Origin: Rhodococcus marinonascens NBRC 14363
GTDB taxonomy: Bacteria; Actinomycetota; Actinomycetes; Mycobacteriales; Mycobacteriaceae
Length of the DNA stretch: 64,000 bases
Reading direction: 5' to 3'
NCBI RefSeq assembly: GCF_001894885.1
Contig: NZ_BCXB01000001.1
Span: 393,213-457,212 of the forward strand
Both the position numbers and the translations under genes were made by a program. Shown here piece after piece: positions 53,617 to 63,754 of the stretch (the first letter of the stretch is position 1; every line of letters starts with the position of its first letter). Under the pieces are notes generated by a model. That model saw nothing but the letters and a program-made list of their open reading frames with translations. It was not told the origin of the DNA and searched no databases.

Positions 53617-54318
53617 GTGTCTTCAGATACAGAACCGTCGAAACCAGTGGACAAGGACCTCGCGGCGATGCGCGTCGGCTACGGGTCTCAGGATCCCGGC
53701 GGACGTTACGACGAGTCCGATCTGGATGTCGACGAGCTGAGCGACGGCTGGCTTCCGCTGATGCGCCGTTGGATGGTGACAGCCGCCGACGCCGAGGTCG
53801 CCGAACCCAACGCTATGGCGCTCGGAACTGTCGACGTGCAGGGACATCCGTGTACTCGCACCGTCCTCTGCAAGGGGCTGAGCGCCGACGGCGTGCTGTT
53901 CTTCACGAACTACGCATCGGACAAGGCCCGCCAGTTGGAGGCTGTGCCCTACGCGTCAGCGACCTTCGCGTGGGTGCCGATCGCGCGGCAGATCACTGTC
54001 CGCGGTCCCGTCGAGCGTGTCAGCGCCGAGGTCACGGATGAGTACTGGCACAGCAGGCCCCGCGGATCCCGGTTGGGTGCCTGGGCGTCGGATCAGTCGC
54101 AGCCGATCGGCTCGCGGGCCGAACTGGACGCGGCACTGCGCCATGCGGCCGAGCGGTTCGGAGGCGATGTCGACATCCCGGTGCGGCCGAACTGGGGTGG
54201 CATCCTGATCAGGCCCGAGATCGTGGAGTTCTGGCAGGGCCGCGCCAACCGGATGCACAACCGCATCCGGATGTCGCGGGTCGATGACGGTTGGATCGTC
54301 GAGCGTCTGCAGCCGTGA
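53617..54318 (+). CDS. pdxH: Pyridoxamine 5'-phosphate oxidase
   Basis: 233 residues; FMN enzyme that oxidises PNP or PMP to pyridoxal 5'-phosphate. Typical motifs are MRVGYGSQDP and the Y-x-E-S-D substrate helix (GRYDESDLDVDELSDGWLPL), MALGTVDVQGHPCTRTVLCK, FFTNYASDKARQLEAVPYAS, and the C-terminal RPEIVEFWQGRANRMHNRIR. GTG 53617 is chosen because TAGCGT lies eight bases upstream, a leaderless geometry; a TTG at 53581 is possible. Its stop overlaps the MFS gene start (GTGA). It supplies the cofactor for SerC nearby. Confidence 0.93.
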   Translation: MSSDTEPSKPVDKDLAAMRVGYGSQDPGGRYDESDLDVDELSDGWLPLMRRWMVTAADAEVAEPNAMALGTVDVQGHPCTRTVLCKGLSADGVLFFTNYASDKARQLEAVPYASATFAWVPIARQITVRGPVERVSAEVTDEYWHSRPRGSRLGAWASDQSQPIGSRAELDAALRHAAERFGGDVDIPVRPNWGGILIRPEIVEFWQGRANRMHNRIRMSRVDDGWIVERLQP

Positions 54319-55574
54319 GCCGGATCCTCGCAGATACGACACCTCTCGAAAACCTCGACTACCGGCGGCTGTGGCTTACCGGCATCGTCACCGTCATCGG
54401 TGGACAACTCAGTGTCGTGGCCGTGCCGCAGCAGGTGTACGAGATCACCCGGAGTTCGGCGTACGTCGGGCTGACCGGTGTCTTCGCGCTGTTGCCGCTG
54501 GTTGTTTTCGGGTTGTGGGGCGGCGCACTGGCCGACGTCATGGACCGGCGGAAACTGCTGGCGGTGACGACGGTCGGCCTCGGTCTCACGTCGGTGCTGT
54601 TCTGGGTTCAGGCCGCGCTGGGCATGAACAACGTCTGGCTGGTCCTCGGACTGCTTGCAATGCAACAGGCGTTCTTCGCCGTCAACCAGTCCACCCGCAG
54701 CGCCATCATCCCGCGACTCATCCCCGCGAGACAGTTGGCGGCAGCCAACTCGCTGAACATGACGGTCATGCAGTTCGGCGCCATCGCCGGACCGTTGCTG
54801 GCCGGGGTGATGATCCCGACGGTCGGTTTGTCCACCCTGTATCTCGTCGATTCCGTAGCCCTGCTCGCCACGCTATGGGCGGTGCTCCGCCTGCCTGCTG
54901 TCCCGCCGACGGGGGAGTCGCGCCGAGCAGGGTTGCGTGAGGTGTTCGACGGCTTCGCCTATCTCGCGACGCAGAGGGTGCTGCTCGCGTCGTTCGTCGT
55001 CGACATCATCGCGATGGTGTTCGGGATGCCGCGTGTGTTGTTTCCACAGATCGCGCACGACACGTTCGGCGACCCCGCCACCGGCGGCATTGCGCTCGGA
55101 TTGCTCTTCGCCGCGATGTCCGTCGGCGCCGTGGCCGGCGGAGTGTTCTCCGGGTGGCTGCCGAGGGTCCGGCGCCAGGGACGTGCCGTGGTCGTGTGTA
55201 TCGCACTGTGGGGTCTGGCCATGCTCGGGTTCGGTCTTGTCGTGGGGGTCGCCGCTCCGGGGGACAGCCCGGTTCTGTTGTGGGTGGCCCTCGCGTTCCT
55301 CGCATTCGGCGGCGCCGTCGACATGATCTCCGCCGCGTTCCGGAGCACGATGCTGCAACAGGTCGCCACAGACGAGATGCGTGGACGACTGCAGGGCGTC
55401 TTCATCGTCGTGGTCGCCGGCGGGCCTCGGATGGGAGATGTGCTGCACGGTGCCGCGGCGGCAGCGGTCGGGACGAGCGTGGCCGCCGCGGGTGGTGGCG
55501 TCCTCGTCGTGATCGGAGTGGTGATCGCTGCGCTCGCGTTTCCAGCACTGATGCGCTACCGCGTCAGCCGCTAG
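54315..55574 (+). CDS. MFS transporter, EntS/Tap-like
   Basis: About 419 residues, twelve helices. Motif A in the loop between helices 2 and 3 reads GGALADVMDRRKLL, and the first helix region LDYRRLWLTGIVTVIGGQLS and the STRSAIIPRLIPARQLAAAN block are typical of the MFS_3 group, which exports enterobactin or drugs. The start at GTG 54315 overlaps the pdxH stop by four bases (GTGA). ATG 54291 is less likely. The substrate is unknown; PLP export is not supported. Confidence 0.87.
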   Translation: MSRILADTTPLENLDYRRLWLTGIVTVIGGQLSVVAVPQQVYEITRSSAYVGLTGVFALLPLVVFGLWGGALADVMDRRKLLAVTTVGLGLTSVLFWVQAALGMNNVWLVLGLLAMQQAFFAVNQSTRSAIIPRLIPARQLAAANSLNMTVMQFGAIAGPLLAGVMIPTVGLSTLYLVDSVALLATLWAVLRLPAVPPTGESRRAGLREVFDGFAYLATQRVLLASFVVDIIAMVFGMPRVLFPQIAHDTFGDPATGGIALGLLFAAMSVGAVAGGVFSGWLPRVRRQGRAVVVCIALWGLAMLGFGLVVGVAAPGDSPVLLWVALAFLAFGGAVDMISAAFRSTMLQQVATDEMRGRLQGVFIVVVAGGPRMGDVLHGAAAAAVGTSVAAAGGGVLVVIGVVIAALAFPALMRYRVSR

Positions 55575-55615
55575 GTTCCTGTGCGCCATCACATAATTCG
55601 TGCACACTGAATTGC

Positions 55616-56584
55616 ATGGGTGAAGCGAAGTTGCCGAGAACGGATAGTTCCACCGCGGCTGCCTTCGAGATCCGGGGAGGCGGCTACCGGGCAAACATTG
55701 CGGCGACGGGGGCTGGGCTCCGGCAACTCGAGCGGGACGGCTCGGAGGGGACCATGGCACTCACCGAGACGTGGGAGATCGGGACGCGCCCGCCGATGTC
55801 GGCCGGATTGATACTGGCGCCTTGGCCCAACCGGATCCGAAACGGTCATTTCATCTTCGACGGTATCGATCATCAACTCGAGATCACGGAACCTGCGTTC
55901 GACAATGCCATCCACGGATTTGTCCGGTCCAGGGATTGGAGCGTCGTGAACCGCGCCGACGACCGGATCGAGTTGTCGATCGACGTCCGTCTCCACAAGG
56001 GGTGGCCGTACCCACTCGGGCTCACCGTCGACTACGCACTGGGCGACGACGGACTGACGGTGACACATACCGCAACCAACACGGGCGCCATCCCGGCACC
56101 GTTCGGGATGGGATTTCACTCGTACGTGCGCGCGGGCGACTTTCCGCTCGACGAATGCACGCTGCGCCTGTCCGCCGGAACCCGACTGCCCCTCGACGAA
56201 CGCATGCTTCCGAACGGAGGCTCGCAGGCCGTCACAGGTACCAACTACGATTTCACCAGCCCGCGCACGCTAAGAGGTGTGGCCCTCGACACTCCGTTCA
56301 GCGCGCTCGACTTCGACGCGGACGGCCGGTCGCGGCACGAGTTGCGCGCACCCGACGGCACCGGAACCGTTCTGTGGGCAGCCCGTGAATTCAGTTGGCT
56401 GCAAGCGTTCGTAGCCGACCCCGACGCAGGTAGGTCGTACCCGGGCCGGGGGCGTGCGCTGGCACTCGAACCCATGACTTGTCCGCCAGATGCGTTCAAT
56501 TCCGGGATCGACCAACTCGTTCTCGCTCCGGGGCAGAAGTGGATCGGGCGCTGGGGCATGTCGGCAGTGGGTTCTCCAGAGTGA
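55616..56584 (+). CDS. Aldose 1-epimerase family protein
   Basis: 322 residues, beta-sandwich mutarotase fold. The usual markers are PWPNRIRNGHFIFDG, AIHGFVRSRDWSV (catalytic His), FGMGFHSYVRAG (second His), TPFSALDF and the C-terminal LALEPMTCPPDAFNSG with the catalytic Glu in EPMTCPPDA. The enzyme interconverts alpha and beta anomers of hexoses or phosphohexoses. ATG 55616; the longer open frame belongs to the MFS gene's other frame. It stands alone. Confidence 0.88.
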   Translation: MGEAKLPRTDSSTAAAFEIRGGGYRANIAATGAGLRQLERDGSEGTMALTETWEIGTRPPMSAGLILAPWPNRIRNGHFIFDGIDHQLEITEPAFDNAIHGFVRSRDWSVVNRADDRIELSIDVRLHKGWPYPLGLTVDYALGDDGLTVTHTATNTGAIPAPFGMGFHSYVRAGDFPLDECTLRLSAGTRLPLDERMLPNGGSQAVTGTNYDFTSPRTLRGVALDTPFSALDFDADGRSRHELRAPDGTGTVLWAAREFSWLQAFVADPDAGRSYPGRGRALALEPMTCPPDAFNSGIDQLVLAPGQKWIGRWGMSAVGSPE

Positions 56585-57010
56585 AACGCTCGAGCAGATG
56601 TGTGTCCACCTGGTGGGACGGTGTACCACCGGTCGCGTCCCGGTCGATTCGTACTGCTGCGGGGTTCCTTCGTGGCGCCGGCGGGCCCGCGGTGGTGTCG
56701 GTTCTGCACTCCTCTCCCCGAGGCGGATCGAGGTGTACGTTGTTCGCTTTTGCCGATATCGGCGCAGGTAACGAGCTCGGCTCAGACTCAGGCGGCAGAC
56801 CCCCGCCCGTTTCGTTCTCACGTCGTGCGGGCAGCTCGGACCCTTACTCAGCGTCCCCGAGAGCACTTCTGTGTGGTTGCCTCGCGTCGGGTGGTGGAGT
56901 CGGCTCACAGGCTCCGGGTAGACCCTCCCTCGGCGCGCGGGCCAAGGTGGGACTAGTTTCTACCTGAATGAAGTTGTTACTCATTGGTTCGAGCTTGAGA
57001 GGGATGCTTC
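56585..57010. other. 426-base noncoding interval ahead of gltA
   Basis: No gene is supported. It contains a -10-like TAGTTT about 55 bases before the gltA start and the GAGAGGGA ribosome-binding site immediately before it. GC-rich short inverted repeats occur but no riboswitch or clear operator was recognised. Confidence 0.5.
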
Positions 57011-58306
57011 GTGCCTGACAATGACACAAAGCCCACGCTTACCTACCCTGGTGGTGAGCACAAGATGTCCATTGCCAGGGCAACCGAGGGCAATGACGGG
57101 ATCGAACTGGGTAAGCTGCTCGCCAGCACCGGGTACACCACCCTGGACCCGGGATTCGTCAATACTGCCTCCACCAGCTCTGCGATCACCTATATCGACG
57201 GTGAGCGCGGGATCCTCCGTTACCGTGGCTACCCGATAGAACAGTTGGCCGGGAAGTCGACGTTCATCGAGGTCAGTTACCTGCTGATCTACGGTGAATT
57301 GCCGACTGCAACGGAACTCGAGGCGTTCACCGACCGGATTCGGCGCCACACCCTGCTGCACGAGGATCTCAAGAGGTTCTTCGACGGGTTCCCCCGGAAC
57401 GCGCACCCGATGCCGGTTCTGTCCAGCGCCGTCAACGCGTTGTCTGCGTACTATCAGGATTCGCTGGACCCGGCCGACCCCGAGCAGGTCGAGCTGTCGA
57501 CCATTCGCCTGCTGGCGAAGCTGCCGACGATAGCGGCATACGCATACAAGAAGTCCGTCGGTCAGCCGTTCCTGTACCCGGACAACTCACTGAACCTGGT
57601 GGAGAATTTCCTGCGGATGACGTTCGGGTTCCCCGCGGAGCCTTACGAGATCGACCCCGAGATCGCCAAGGCTCTCGACATGTTGCTGATCCTGCACGCC
57701 GACCACGAACAGAACTGCTCGACGTCGACGGTGCGGCTGGTCGGCTCCTCTGACGCCAACCTCTTCACATCCATTTCCGGCGGCATCAACGCGCTCTGGG
57801 GCCCGCTGCACGGCGGGGCCAACCAGGCCGTGCTCGAGATGCTCGACGAGATCAAGGCCAGCGGTAGCACCGCCGGCGACTTCGTCCGCAAGGTCAAGAA
57901 CAAGGAAGACGGCGTGAAGCTCATGGGCTTCGGGCACCGCGTCTACCGCAATTACGACCCGCGCGCGGCGATCGTCAAAAAGACTGCGCACACGATCCTC
58001 GACAAACTCGGTGGCGACGACGAACTTCTCGAGATCGCGATGGCCCTCGAAGAAGCGGCGCTCACCGACGACTACTTCGTCGAGCGAAAGCTGTACCCGA
58101 ACGTCGACTTCTACACCGGTCTGATCTACCGAGCGATGGGCTTCCCGACCCGCATGTTCACCGTTCTGTTCGCGATCGGCCGCCTGCCGGGGTGGATTGC
58201 ACACTGGCGTGAGATGCACGAAGATCCAGCTACGAAGATCGGCCGCCCGCGCCAGATCTACACCGGTTACACCGAGCGTGAATATAGGGACGCTGCAGGT
58301 CGCTGA
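57011..58306 (+). CDS. gltA: Citrate synthase (main, GltA2-like)
   Basis: 431 residues; condenses acetyl-CoA and oxaloacetate at the entry of the TCA cycle. Catalytic signatures are HADHEQNCSTSTV, WGPLHGGANQ, GFGHRVYRNYDPRA and YPNVDFYTGLIYRAMG (Asp). The long N-terminal domain beginning TYPGGEHKMSIARATEGNDG is typical of hexameric Type II-like synthases; M. tuberculosis GltA2 (Rv0896) is the expected counterpart. GTG 57011 follows GAGAGGGA. FKBP follows downstream. Confidence 0.95.
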   Translation: MPDNDTKPTLTYPGGEHKMSIARATEGNDGIELGKLLASTGYTTLDPGFVNTASTSSAITYIDGERGILRYRGYPIEQLAGKSTFIEVSYLLIYGELPTATELEAFTDRIRRHTLLHEDLKRFFDGFPRNAHPMPVLSSAVNALSAYYQDSLDPADPEQVELSTIRLLAKLPTIAAYAYKKSVGQPFLYPDNSLNLVENFLRMTFGFPAEPYEIDPEIAKALDMLLILHADHEQNCSTSTVRLVGSSDANLFTSISGGINALWGPLHGGANQAVLEMLDEIKASGSTAGDFVRKVKNKEDGVKLMGFGHRVYRNYDPRAAIVKKTAHTILDKLGGDDELLEIAMALEEAALTDDYFVERKLYPNVDFYTGLIYRAMGFPTRMFTVLFAIGRLPGWIAHWREMHEDPATKIGRPRQIYTGYTEREYRDAAGR

Positions 58307-58353
58307 TCGCGAGCACCTGTGCCGAACTGCGAAGTCCCCACCAAGGAGCACAC

Positions 58354-58716
58354 ATGACTAAGCCCGAGATCGAGTTCCAAGAGGGACCCGCACCGACAGC
58401 CCTGGCCATCAATGACTTGGTTGTCGGCGAAGGTGCAGAGGCCGTTCCCGGGGGCACCGTTGAAGTACACTACGTCGGCGTCGATTTCGAATCCGGTGAA
58501 GAGTTCGACTCTTCCTGGAACCGTGGCGAGTCCATCCATTTTCCGCTGCGCGGGCTCATCAAGGGCTGGCAGGACGGCATCCCCGGCATGAAGGTGGGCG
58601 GACGTCGTCAGCTCACCATCCCGCCGGAACTGGCCTACGGCCTCGCTGGTGCCGGACATCAGCTGTCCGGCAAGACCCTGGTGTTCGTGATTGATCTTCT
58701 AGACGCGAAAGAATAG
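58354..58716 (+). CDS. FKBP-type peptidyl-prolyl isomerase
   Basis: 120 residues, a single FKBP domain: VPGGTVEVHYVGVDFESGEE, FDSSWNRGESIHFPL, LIKGWQDGIPGMKVGGRRQL and TIPPELAYGLAGAG, with LVFVIDLLDAKE at the end. It is cytosolic (no signal peptide), catalyses proline cis-trans isomerisation during folding, and is cotranscribed with or follows gltA (47-base gap; ATG preceded by AGGAGCACAC). It ends before a strong hairpin shared with the convergent sensor kinase gene. Confidence 0.93.
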   Translation: MTKPEIEFQEGPAPTALAINDLVVGEGAEAVPGGTVEVHYVGVDFESGEEFDSSWNRGESIHFPLRGLIKGWQDGIPGMKVGGRRQLTIPPELAYGLAGAGHQLSGKTLVFVIDLLDAKE

Positions 58717-58727
58717 CCTCTCCAGTA

Positions 58728-58767
58728 AGAAGGCCCCGCATCGTCTCAGTGTGATGCGGGGCCTTCT
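58728..58767. terminator. Bidirectional terminator between FKBP and prrB genes
   Basis: AGAAGGCCCCGCATC and its exact complement form a 15-bp stem with a 10-nt loop. The prrB stop codon (58746-58748) lies in the loop, so the hairpin straddles the end of that gene. The stem is followed by short T/C-rich runs on the plus strand. Confidence 0.85.
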
Positions 58768-60095
58768 GCGCTTCGCATCCTGTGCGCCGGGCCGGTGTGA
58801 AGCTCGACCACCAGTCGAGCGCCGCCGAGCGGGCTGACCTCGAAATGCGCGGTGCCGTTGTGTAGCGCGGCCTGCTGAGCGACGAGTGCGAGGCCCAGCC
58901 CGGACCCGCTCGTCGTGGCGGTCGAGCCTCGGTGGAACCGTTCGAAGACCACCGACCGTTCGGCTTCGGGTACGCCGGAGCCGTTGTCGTCGACGACGAC
59001 CGTGGTGCTCCCGTTCGATTCGCGCAGTGTGATCTTCACGGCGGTGGCACCGCCGTGCCGGGCGGCGTTCTTGATGGCGTTGTCCAGGATCAGGCGCAGT
59101 CCGCCGGGCATTCCGTGAACCGACACGGGGGACGTGTCCACGCTCACCTGCAGCCCGGGGTGGTGCCGCATGGCGTCTGCGGCCGCGAGATCGCTGATGT
59201 CGACCAGATCGCAGTCCACGAAGTCCTCATCGGTGGACAGCTCGCCGCGGGCGAGGCGCTCGAGGTCCGACAGCGTCGACTCCACCCGGTTTTGAGCGCG
59301 TGCGACGTCCCGGAGGATCTCGCCTCGCTGCGGGGACGTCAACTCGTGTGTGGTGAGGACCTCGAGGTCGGTGCGCATGGCGGTGAGCGGTGTGCGAAGT
59401 TCGTGGGCGGACACGGCCGCGAAGTCGCGCGCAACGGACAGCGCGGTAGTGGTTGCTTCCTGCGCCTCGGCGACGTCTCTCAGCATCGATTCGGCGGCGG
59501 CGGCTAATTCGTCTGCTTCCCGGACACCGGAGGAGGCGGGTGTCAGCTCGGGTTCGCGGCGCACGATGCGGGCGGTCAGGTCGACCAGAGGGCGTACGGC
59601 ACGTCCGCCGAACAACCAACCGAGACTGCTGGCCGCAGCGACGGCGAGCACGCCCACGAGGGCGACCTGGCGTTGCTGCTCGGACGTCACGTCTTGGGCC
59701 TCGGCGTACGGAACGGCCAGCGAGATGCGGGTGCCGAGGATGGGCACGATTGCAGTGAACGCCCGGTACTTCGTGCCATTGACTTCGGCGGTCTGCCAGC
59801 CCGGGTCGAGTACGGGCAGTTGCGTGGGAGTGCTGACGAGCACGGTGTCGCCGCTGGCCGAGCGGATGGTGATGGAGAACGCGCCGTAGTCGCCCAGCGC
59901 GCCGAGGAACAGTCCGGCGGTAGCCGCGTTGGGAACCAGGACTTCCGATGCCGTTTCCAGTCGCCGGTCGAGTTGCGAGAGGTTGTTGCGGTTGATGGCC
60001 AGCGATACCAGGATGCCGAGTGCTACGACGATGATCGTCGCTCCGAGGGCGGTGGCGGCCGCCACGCGGGTCCGGAGTGAGAAGGATCGCTTCAT
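58746..60095 (-). CDS. prrB: Sensor histidine kinase PrrB-like
   Basis: 449 residues. Two membrane helices (about 14-35 and 145-166) enclose a periplasmic sensor domain. A HAMP region follows ([20 protein letters not shown]). The dimerisation/phosphoacceptor H-box is at 231 ([20 protein letters not shown]), with an N-box ([20 protein letters not shown]) and G-boxes [13 protein letters not shown] and [11 protein letters not shown] 60095 overlaps the prrA stop. The M. tuberculosis PrrB (Rv0902c) responds to intracellular growth cues. The stop lies inside a terminator hairpin loop. Confidence 0.92.
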   Translation of the reverse strand: MKRSFSLRTRVAAATALGATIIVVALGILVSLAINRNNLSQLDRRLETASEVLVPNAATAGLFLGALGDYGAFSITIRSASGDTVLVSTPTQLPVLDPGWQTAEVNGTKYRAFTAIVPILGTRISLAVPYAEAQDVTSEQQRQVALVGVLAVAAASSLGWLFGGRAVRPLVDLTARIVRREPELTPASSGVREADELAAAAESMLRDVAEAQEATTTALSVARDFAAVSAHELRTPLTAMRTDLEVLTTHELTSPQRGEILRDVARAQNRVESTLSDLERLARGELSTDEDFVDCDLVDISDLAAADAMRHHPGLQVSVDTSPVSVHGMPGGLRLILDNAIKNAARHGGATAVKITLRESNGSTTVVVDDNGSGVPEAERSVVFERFHRGSTATTSGSGLGLALVAQQAALHNGTAHFEVSPLGGARLVVELHTGPAHRMRSAEGPASH

Positions 60096-60802
60096 GACGC
60101 TACTCGAAGCACGAACCCGACGCCCCGGACGGTGTGCAGGATGCGTGGCTGATTTCCGCCTTCGAACTTGCGTCGGAGGTAGCCGACGAAGACGTCCACC
60201 ACATTGGTGTCGGCGACGAAGTCGTAACCCCATACCAGTTCGAGGAGTCGCTCACGGCTCAGCACGATGCCGACGTTGTGGGCGAGAACCTCGAGTAGTT
60301 CGAATTCCCGCTTGGTCAAGGTGACTTCCTCACCTGCCATGAAGACCCTGCGTGCAGACAGGTGGATTTCGAGAGCACCGATGCGGATCGGTGGAGTCGC
60401 CGGCGAGTCGGTGGCCGCCACCGTTCCGTGTCGCCGCAGCATCGCACGGATTCTGGCGACCAATTCGGCGAGGACGAAAGGCTTGACCAAGTAGTCGTCG
60501 GCGCCCGATTCCAGACCGGAGATACGGTCATCTACGGTGTCGCGTGCGCTGAGCACGCAGATTGGGATGTCGTTGTTCATCGCGCGCAGGGCCGTCACGA
60601 CGCCCGTACCGTCGATGACCGGCATGTTCATGTCGAGCACCATCGCGTTGGGTCGCTGTTCACTGATCACCCGGAGGGCGTCTGCTCCGTCGACCGCCGT
60701 GAGAACGGTGAATCCGGACAGGCGCAAGCCGCGTTCGAGGGATGTCCGCACATCCTCGTCGTCGTCGACCACGAGGACACTGGCTGAGTCGGTGACGTTC
60801 AC
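60092..60802 (-). CDS. prrA: Response regulator PrrA-like (OmpR family)
   Basis: 236 residues. Receiver domain with acidic pocket VVDDDED at 11-17, phosphoacceptor Asp57 (MVLDMNMPV), switch Ser/Thr in [10 protein letters not shown], and Lys in [15 protein letters not shown]. The winged helix has [20 protein letters not shown] and [20 protein letters not shown]. The match to M. tuberculosis PrrA is close from memory. GTG 60802 start. The kinase gene overlaps by four bases, so they form a single operon, prrA first. Confidence 0.94.
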   Translation of the reverse strand: MNVTDSASVLVVDDDEDVRTSLERGLRLSGFTVLTAVDGADALRVISEQRPNAMVLDMNMPVIDGTGVVTALRAMNNDIPICVLSARDTVDDRISGLESGADDYLVKPFVLAELVARIRAMLRRHGTVAATDSPATPPIRIGALEIHLSARRVFMAGEEVTLTKREFELLEVLAHNVGIVLSRERLLELVWGYDFVADTNVVDVFVGYLRRKFEGGNQPRILHTVRGVGFVLRVAS

Positions 60803-60889
60803 CCCTGCATTGTGCCGCGGGAACCTGTACTGAGTGCGCGGATGGCGATCGCAGGAGCGGGCTCGGTCTGCAACATCCTGTCTCGCCCG

Positions 60890-60895
60890 TATACT
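60890..60895 (+). promoter_or_regulatory. -10 box of the MscS gene
   Basis: TATACT is a near-consensus -10 hexamer, 8 bases before the MscS ATG, consistent with a leaderless or nearly leaderless mRNA. Confidence 0.45.
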
Positions 60896-60903
60896 CGCTG
60901 GAG

Positions 60904-61821
60904 ATGTTTTCTTCGCAACTGGCCTTCGAACTGACCGATACCAACCGGGATTGGCTCATTCAGCGACCGCTCCAAATCGCGATCTACATCGTGATGGCGC
61001 TCATACTGCGATTCGTCCTGCATCGAATGATCCGGCGAATCACGCGCCCGCGCGACCCGTCGGGCAAGCCCGCCCTGTCGAAGTCGTTGCGCGAGCGGGC
61101 GCCGCGGGGCGTCAAGGATGCCATGGTCAACGCGCGCAGCGCGCAGCGCGCGACGACGATCGGTTCGGTTCTCGAGTCCACCGTCTCGATCGCGGTTCTC
61201 GTCTGGGTGGTGTTGCAGGTCCTGGGGATCCTCGGGATCAACGTCACGCCGTTCATCGCGTCCGCGGGGGTGATCGGTGTCGCACTGGGGTTCGGTGCGC
61301 AGAACCTCGTTCGGGACTTCCTGTCTGGCATCTTCATGCTGCTCGAGGATCAGTACGGCGTCGGCGACGTGGTCGATCTGGGTGAGGCGACTGGCACTGT
61401 GGAGTCGGTCGGTCTTCGGGTAACGACGATTCGCGACATCAACGGGACGTTGTGGTATTGCCGCAACGGTGAGATCTTGCGCGTCGGCAACATGAGCCAG
61501 GGGTACGCGGTCGCAGTGGTCGATCTCCCGATCTCTCATTCCGCGAACGTGCAACGTGCGTGCGAGGTGGCACTGAGCGCCGTCCTCGATTCCGCTGTAG
61601 ATACTGCGATCGCGGCCGATATTCTCGACCCACCTGAACTGCTGGGCGTGAATTCTGTGACTGCCGCGTCGGTCACCCTGCGCATCACGACGCGGGTGAA
61701 GCCGGGCCGGCAGTGGGCCGTGCAACGCGCCTTCACCCGCGCGGCGCTCACCGCGTTCGAGAATCACGGCGTGGAGGCCCCGTTCCTGTCAGTCGTGTCC
61801 TCTGGGCCGTCCGATAGTTGA
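60904..61821 (+). CDS. MscS-type small-conductance mechanosensitive channel
   Basis: 305 residues. Helices at about 20-42 ([19 protein letters not shown]), 85-110 and the pore helix with [20 protein letters not shown] and [20 protein letters not shown], the family's conserved Gly/Ala-rich TM3. The beta domain follows ([35 protein letters not shown]) and an alpha/beta cytosolic end ([20 protein letters not shown]). It releases osmolytes upon hypo-osmotic shock. Divergent from prrA; a TATACT -10 box is 8 bases upstream. Confidence 0.92.
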   Translation: MFSSQLAFELTDTNRDWLIQRPLQIAIYIVMALILRFVLHRMIRRITRPRDPSGKPALSKSLRERAPRGVKDAMVNARSAQRATTIGSVLESTVSIAVLVWVVLQVLGILGINVTPFIASAGVIGVALGFGAQNLVRDFLSGIFMLLEDQYGVGDVVDLGEATGTVESVGLRVTTIRDINGTLWYCRNGEILRVGNMSQGYAVAVVDLPISHSANVQRACEVALSAVLDSAVDTAIAADILDPPELLGVNSVTAASVTLRITTRVKPGRQWAVQRAFTRAALTAFENHGVEAPFLSVVSSGPSDS

Positions 61822-61834
61822 GACGGCGAGCGAC

Positions 61835-63754
61835 TCACCCGCGCAGTTGTTTCTTCAGCGCCTCGAGTACTGCGACGTCCTCAATGGTGGACGGCACGGT
61901 GTACTCCTCGTGGTCGACAATCTGCCGCATCGTCTTGCGCAGGATCTTGCCTGACCGCGTTTTCGGCAGCGCCGCCACGACCGTCACGTCGCGGAATGTC
62001 GCGACCGGCCCGATCTGATCGCGCACCATCGAGACCAGATCGCTGCGCAGAGTTTCGGGGTCTATGTCCACACCGGCTTTGAGGACCACGTAGCCGCTGG
62101 GCCGCTGCCCCTTGAGTTCGTCCCGGATCCCGACCACCGCACACTCGGCGACGGCCGCATGCCCGGCGACGACAGCCTCGATGCTTCCCGTTGAGAGTCG
62201 GTGTCCGGCAACGTTGATGACGTCGTCGCTCCGGCCGAGCACGAAGACGTACCCGTCCTCGTCGACGTACCCGGAATCGCCGGTGAGGTAGTAACCGGCG
62301 AACGCGGCGAGGTACGACGTCACGTACCGTTCCGGGTCGTGCCAGATGCCGGTCAGTGTTCCCGGCGGAAGGGGAAGGGCGATCACGATGCTTCCCTCGG
62401 TGCCTGCAGGTACCGCGTCGCCGTGGCCGTCCAGCACTTCGACGCGATAGCCGGGAACCGGAACGGTCGGGGAACCGGCCTTCAGCGGCAGGGGCTCGAG
62501 TCCGCGCAGGTTTGCGCAGATCGCCCAGCCGGTCTCCGTCTGCCACCAGTGATCGACCACGGGCCGGTCGAGGACCTTCGTCGCCCAGGCGTAGGTGTCG
62601 GGGTCCAGGCGTTCACCGGCGGCGAACAACGCCTTCAATGACGAGATGTCGTACTTCGTGATCTCCTGTGCGTCCGGATCCGCTTTGCGGATGGCCCTGA
62701 TCGCCGTCGGCGCGGTGAACAACGCGGACACGCGGTGATCGGAGAGGACTCGCCAGAACGCGCCCGCGTCAGGGGTCCCGACCGGTTTGCCTTCGTAGAG
62801 CACGGAAGTGGCACCGGCCAGCAGTGGGCCGTAGACGATGTACGAGTGGCCGACCACCCAGCCGACGTCCGACGCGGTCCACCACACATCACCGGGGCCG
62901 ATGTCGTAGATGTTGTGCATCGACCAGGTGAGCGCGACGGCATGCCCCCCGTTGTCGCGGATCACACCCTTCGGCTTCCCTGTGGTGCCGGACGTGTAGA
63001 GGATATACAGCGGATCCGTTGCGGCCACCGGAACAGGTTGCACGGGTGACGCGTCCGCGATCAGGGCGTCCCAGTCGAACCATGCGGACGTGCTGCCCTG
63101 GTAGTCGGCTGCCGAACCGGGGATCTGCTCCCGGTCCTTGACGATCACCGTGTGCGGAGGTGTATCCGACAACTCCATCGCCTTCTCTACCATCGGCAGG
63201 TACTCGACGGTGCGCCCAGGTTCGAGGCCGCCCGACGCGGTCACCAGCACGACCGGGCAGGCGTCGTCGATGCGAGTCGCGAGTTCCTTGGCGGCGAACC
63301 CGCCGAACACAACCGAATGCACAGCGCCGATACGTGCGCACGCGAGCATCGCGATTGCGGCCTCGGGGATCATCGGCATGTAGATGATCACCCGGTCGCC
63401 GACGGCCACGCCTTGTGAGGTGAGAACTCCCGCGAACCGGGACACCTCGTCGAGTAACTGTGCGTACGTATAGGTGCGTGAGGCGGCCGGGATCATCGCG
63501 GAGTCGTAGATCAGCGCCGCGCGGTCGCCGTGTCCGTCCCGGACGTGCCGGTCGAGGGCGTTGAAGCAGGTGTTCAGCACCGCGCCGGGGAACCACCGGT
63601 ACATCGGGGCAGCGGAGTCGTCGAGGGCGCGAGTCGGCGGCGTCTCCCACTCCACGGCCTCTGCCGCGGTGAGCCAGAACCCCTCGGGACGGTCGACGCT
63701 CTCGCGGTAAACCTCCGCGTAGCTGCGACCCGAGTGTTCCGTCGGGGAGTTCAT
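61835..63754 (-). CDS. prpE: Acetyl/propionyl-CoA synthetase (PrpE-like)
   Basis: 639 residues, AMP-forming ANL family. Motifs are YTSGTTGKPKG (P-loop-like A3), WWQTETGW (A5), the GYYLTGDSGYVDEDGYVF hinge (A7-A8), and the acetylatable lysine in TRSGKILRK near the C-terminus. Length and beginning (GRSYAEVYRESVDRPEGFWL) are those of propionyl-CoA synthetases; acetate may also be used. ATG 63754 is chosen. The bases upstream show no clear CRP site, although other acs genes often have one. Convergent with mscS, 13 bases apart. Confidence 0.88.
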   Translation of the reverse strand: MNSPTEHSGRSYAEVYRESVDRPEGFWLTAAEAVEWETPPTRALDDSAAPMYRWFPGAVLNTCFNALDRHVRDGHGDRAALIYDSAMIPAASRTYTYAQLLDEVSRFAGVLTSQGVAVGDRVIIYMPMIPEAAIAMLACARIGAVHSVVFGGFAAKELATRIDDACPVVLVTASGGLEPGRTVEYLPMVEKAMELSDTPPHTVIVKDREQIPGSAADYQGSTSAWFDWDALIADASPVQPVPVAATDPLYILYTSGTTGKPKGVIRDNGGHAVALTWSMHNIYDIGPGDVWWTASDVGWVVGHSYIVYGPLLAGATSVLYEGKPVGTPDAGAFWRVLSDHRVSALFTAPTAIRAIRKADPDAQEITKYDISSLKALFAAGERLDPDTYAWATKVLDRPVVDHWWQTETGWAICANLRGLEPLPLKAGSPTVPVPGYRVEVLDGHGDAVPAGTEGSIVIALPLPPGTLTGIWHDPERYVTSYLAAFAGYYLTGDSGYVDEDGYVFVLGRSDDVINVAGHRLSTGSIEAVVAGHAAVAECAVVGIRDELKGQRPSGYVVLKAGVDIDPETLRSDLVSMVRDQIGPVATFRDVTVVAALPKTRSGKILRKTMRQIVDHEEYTVPSTIEDVAVLEALKKQLRG

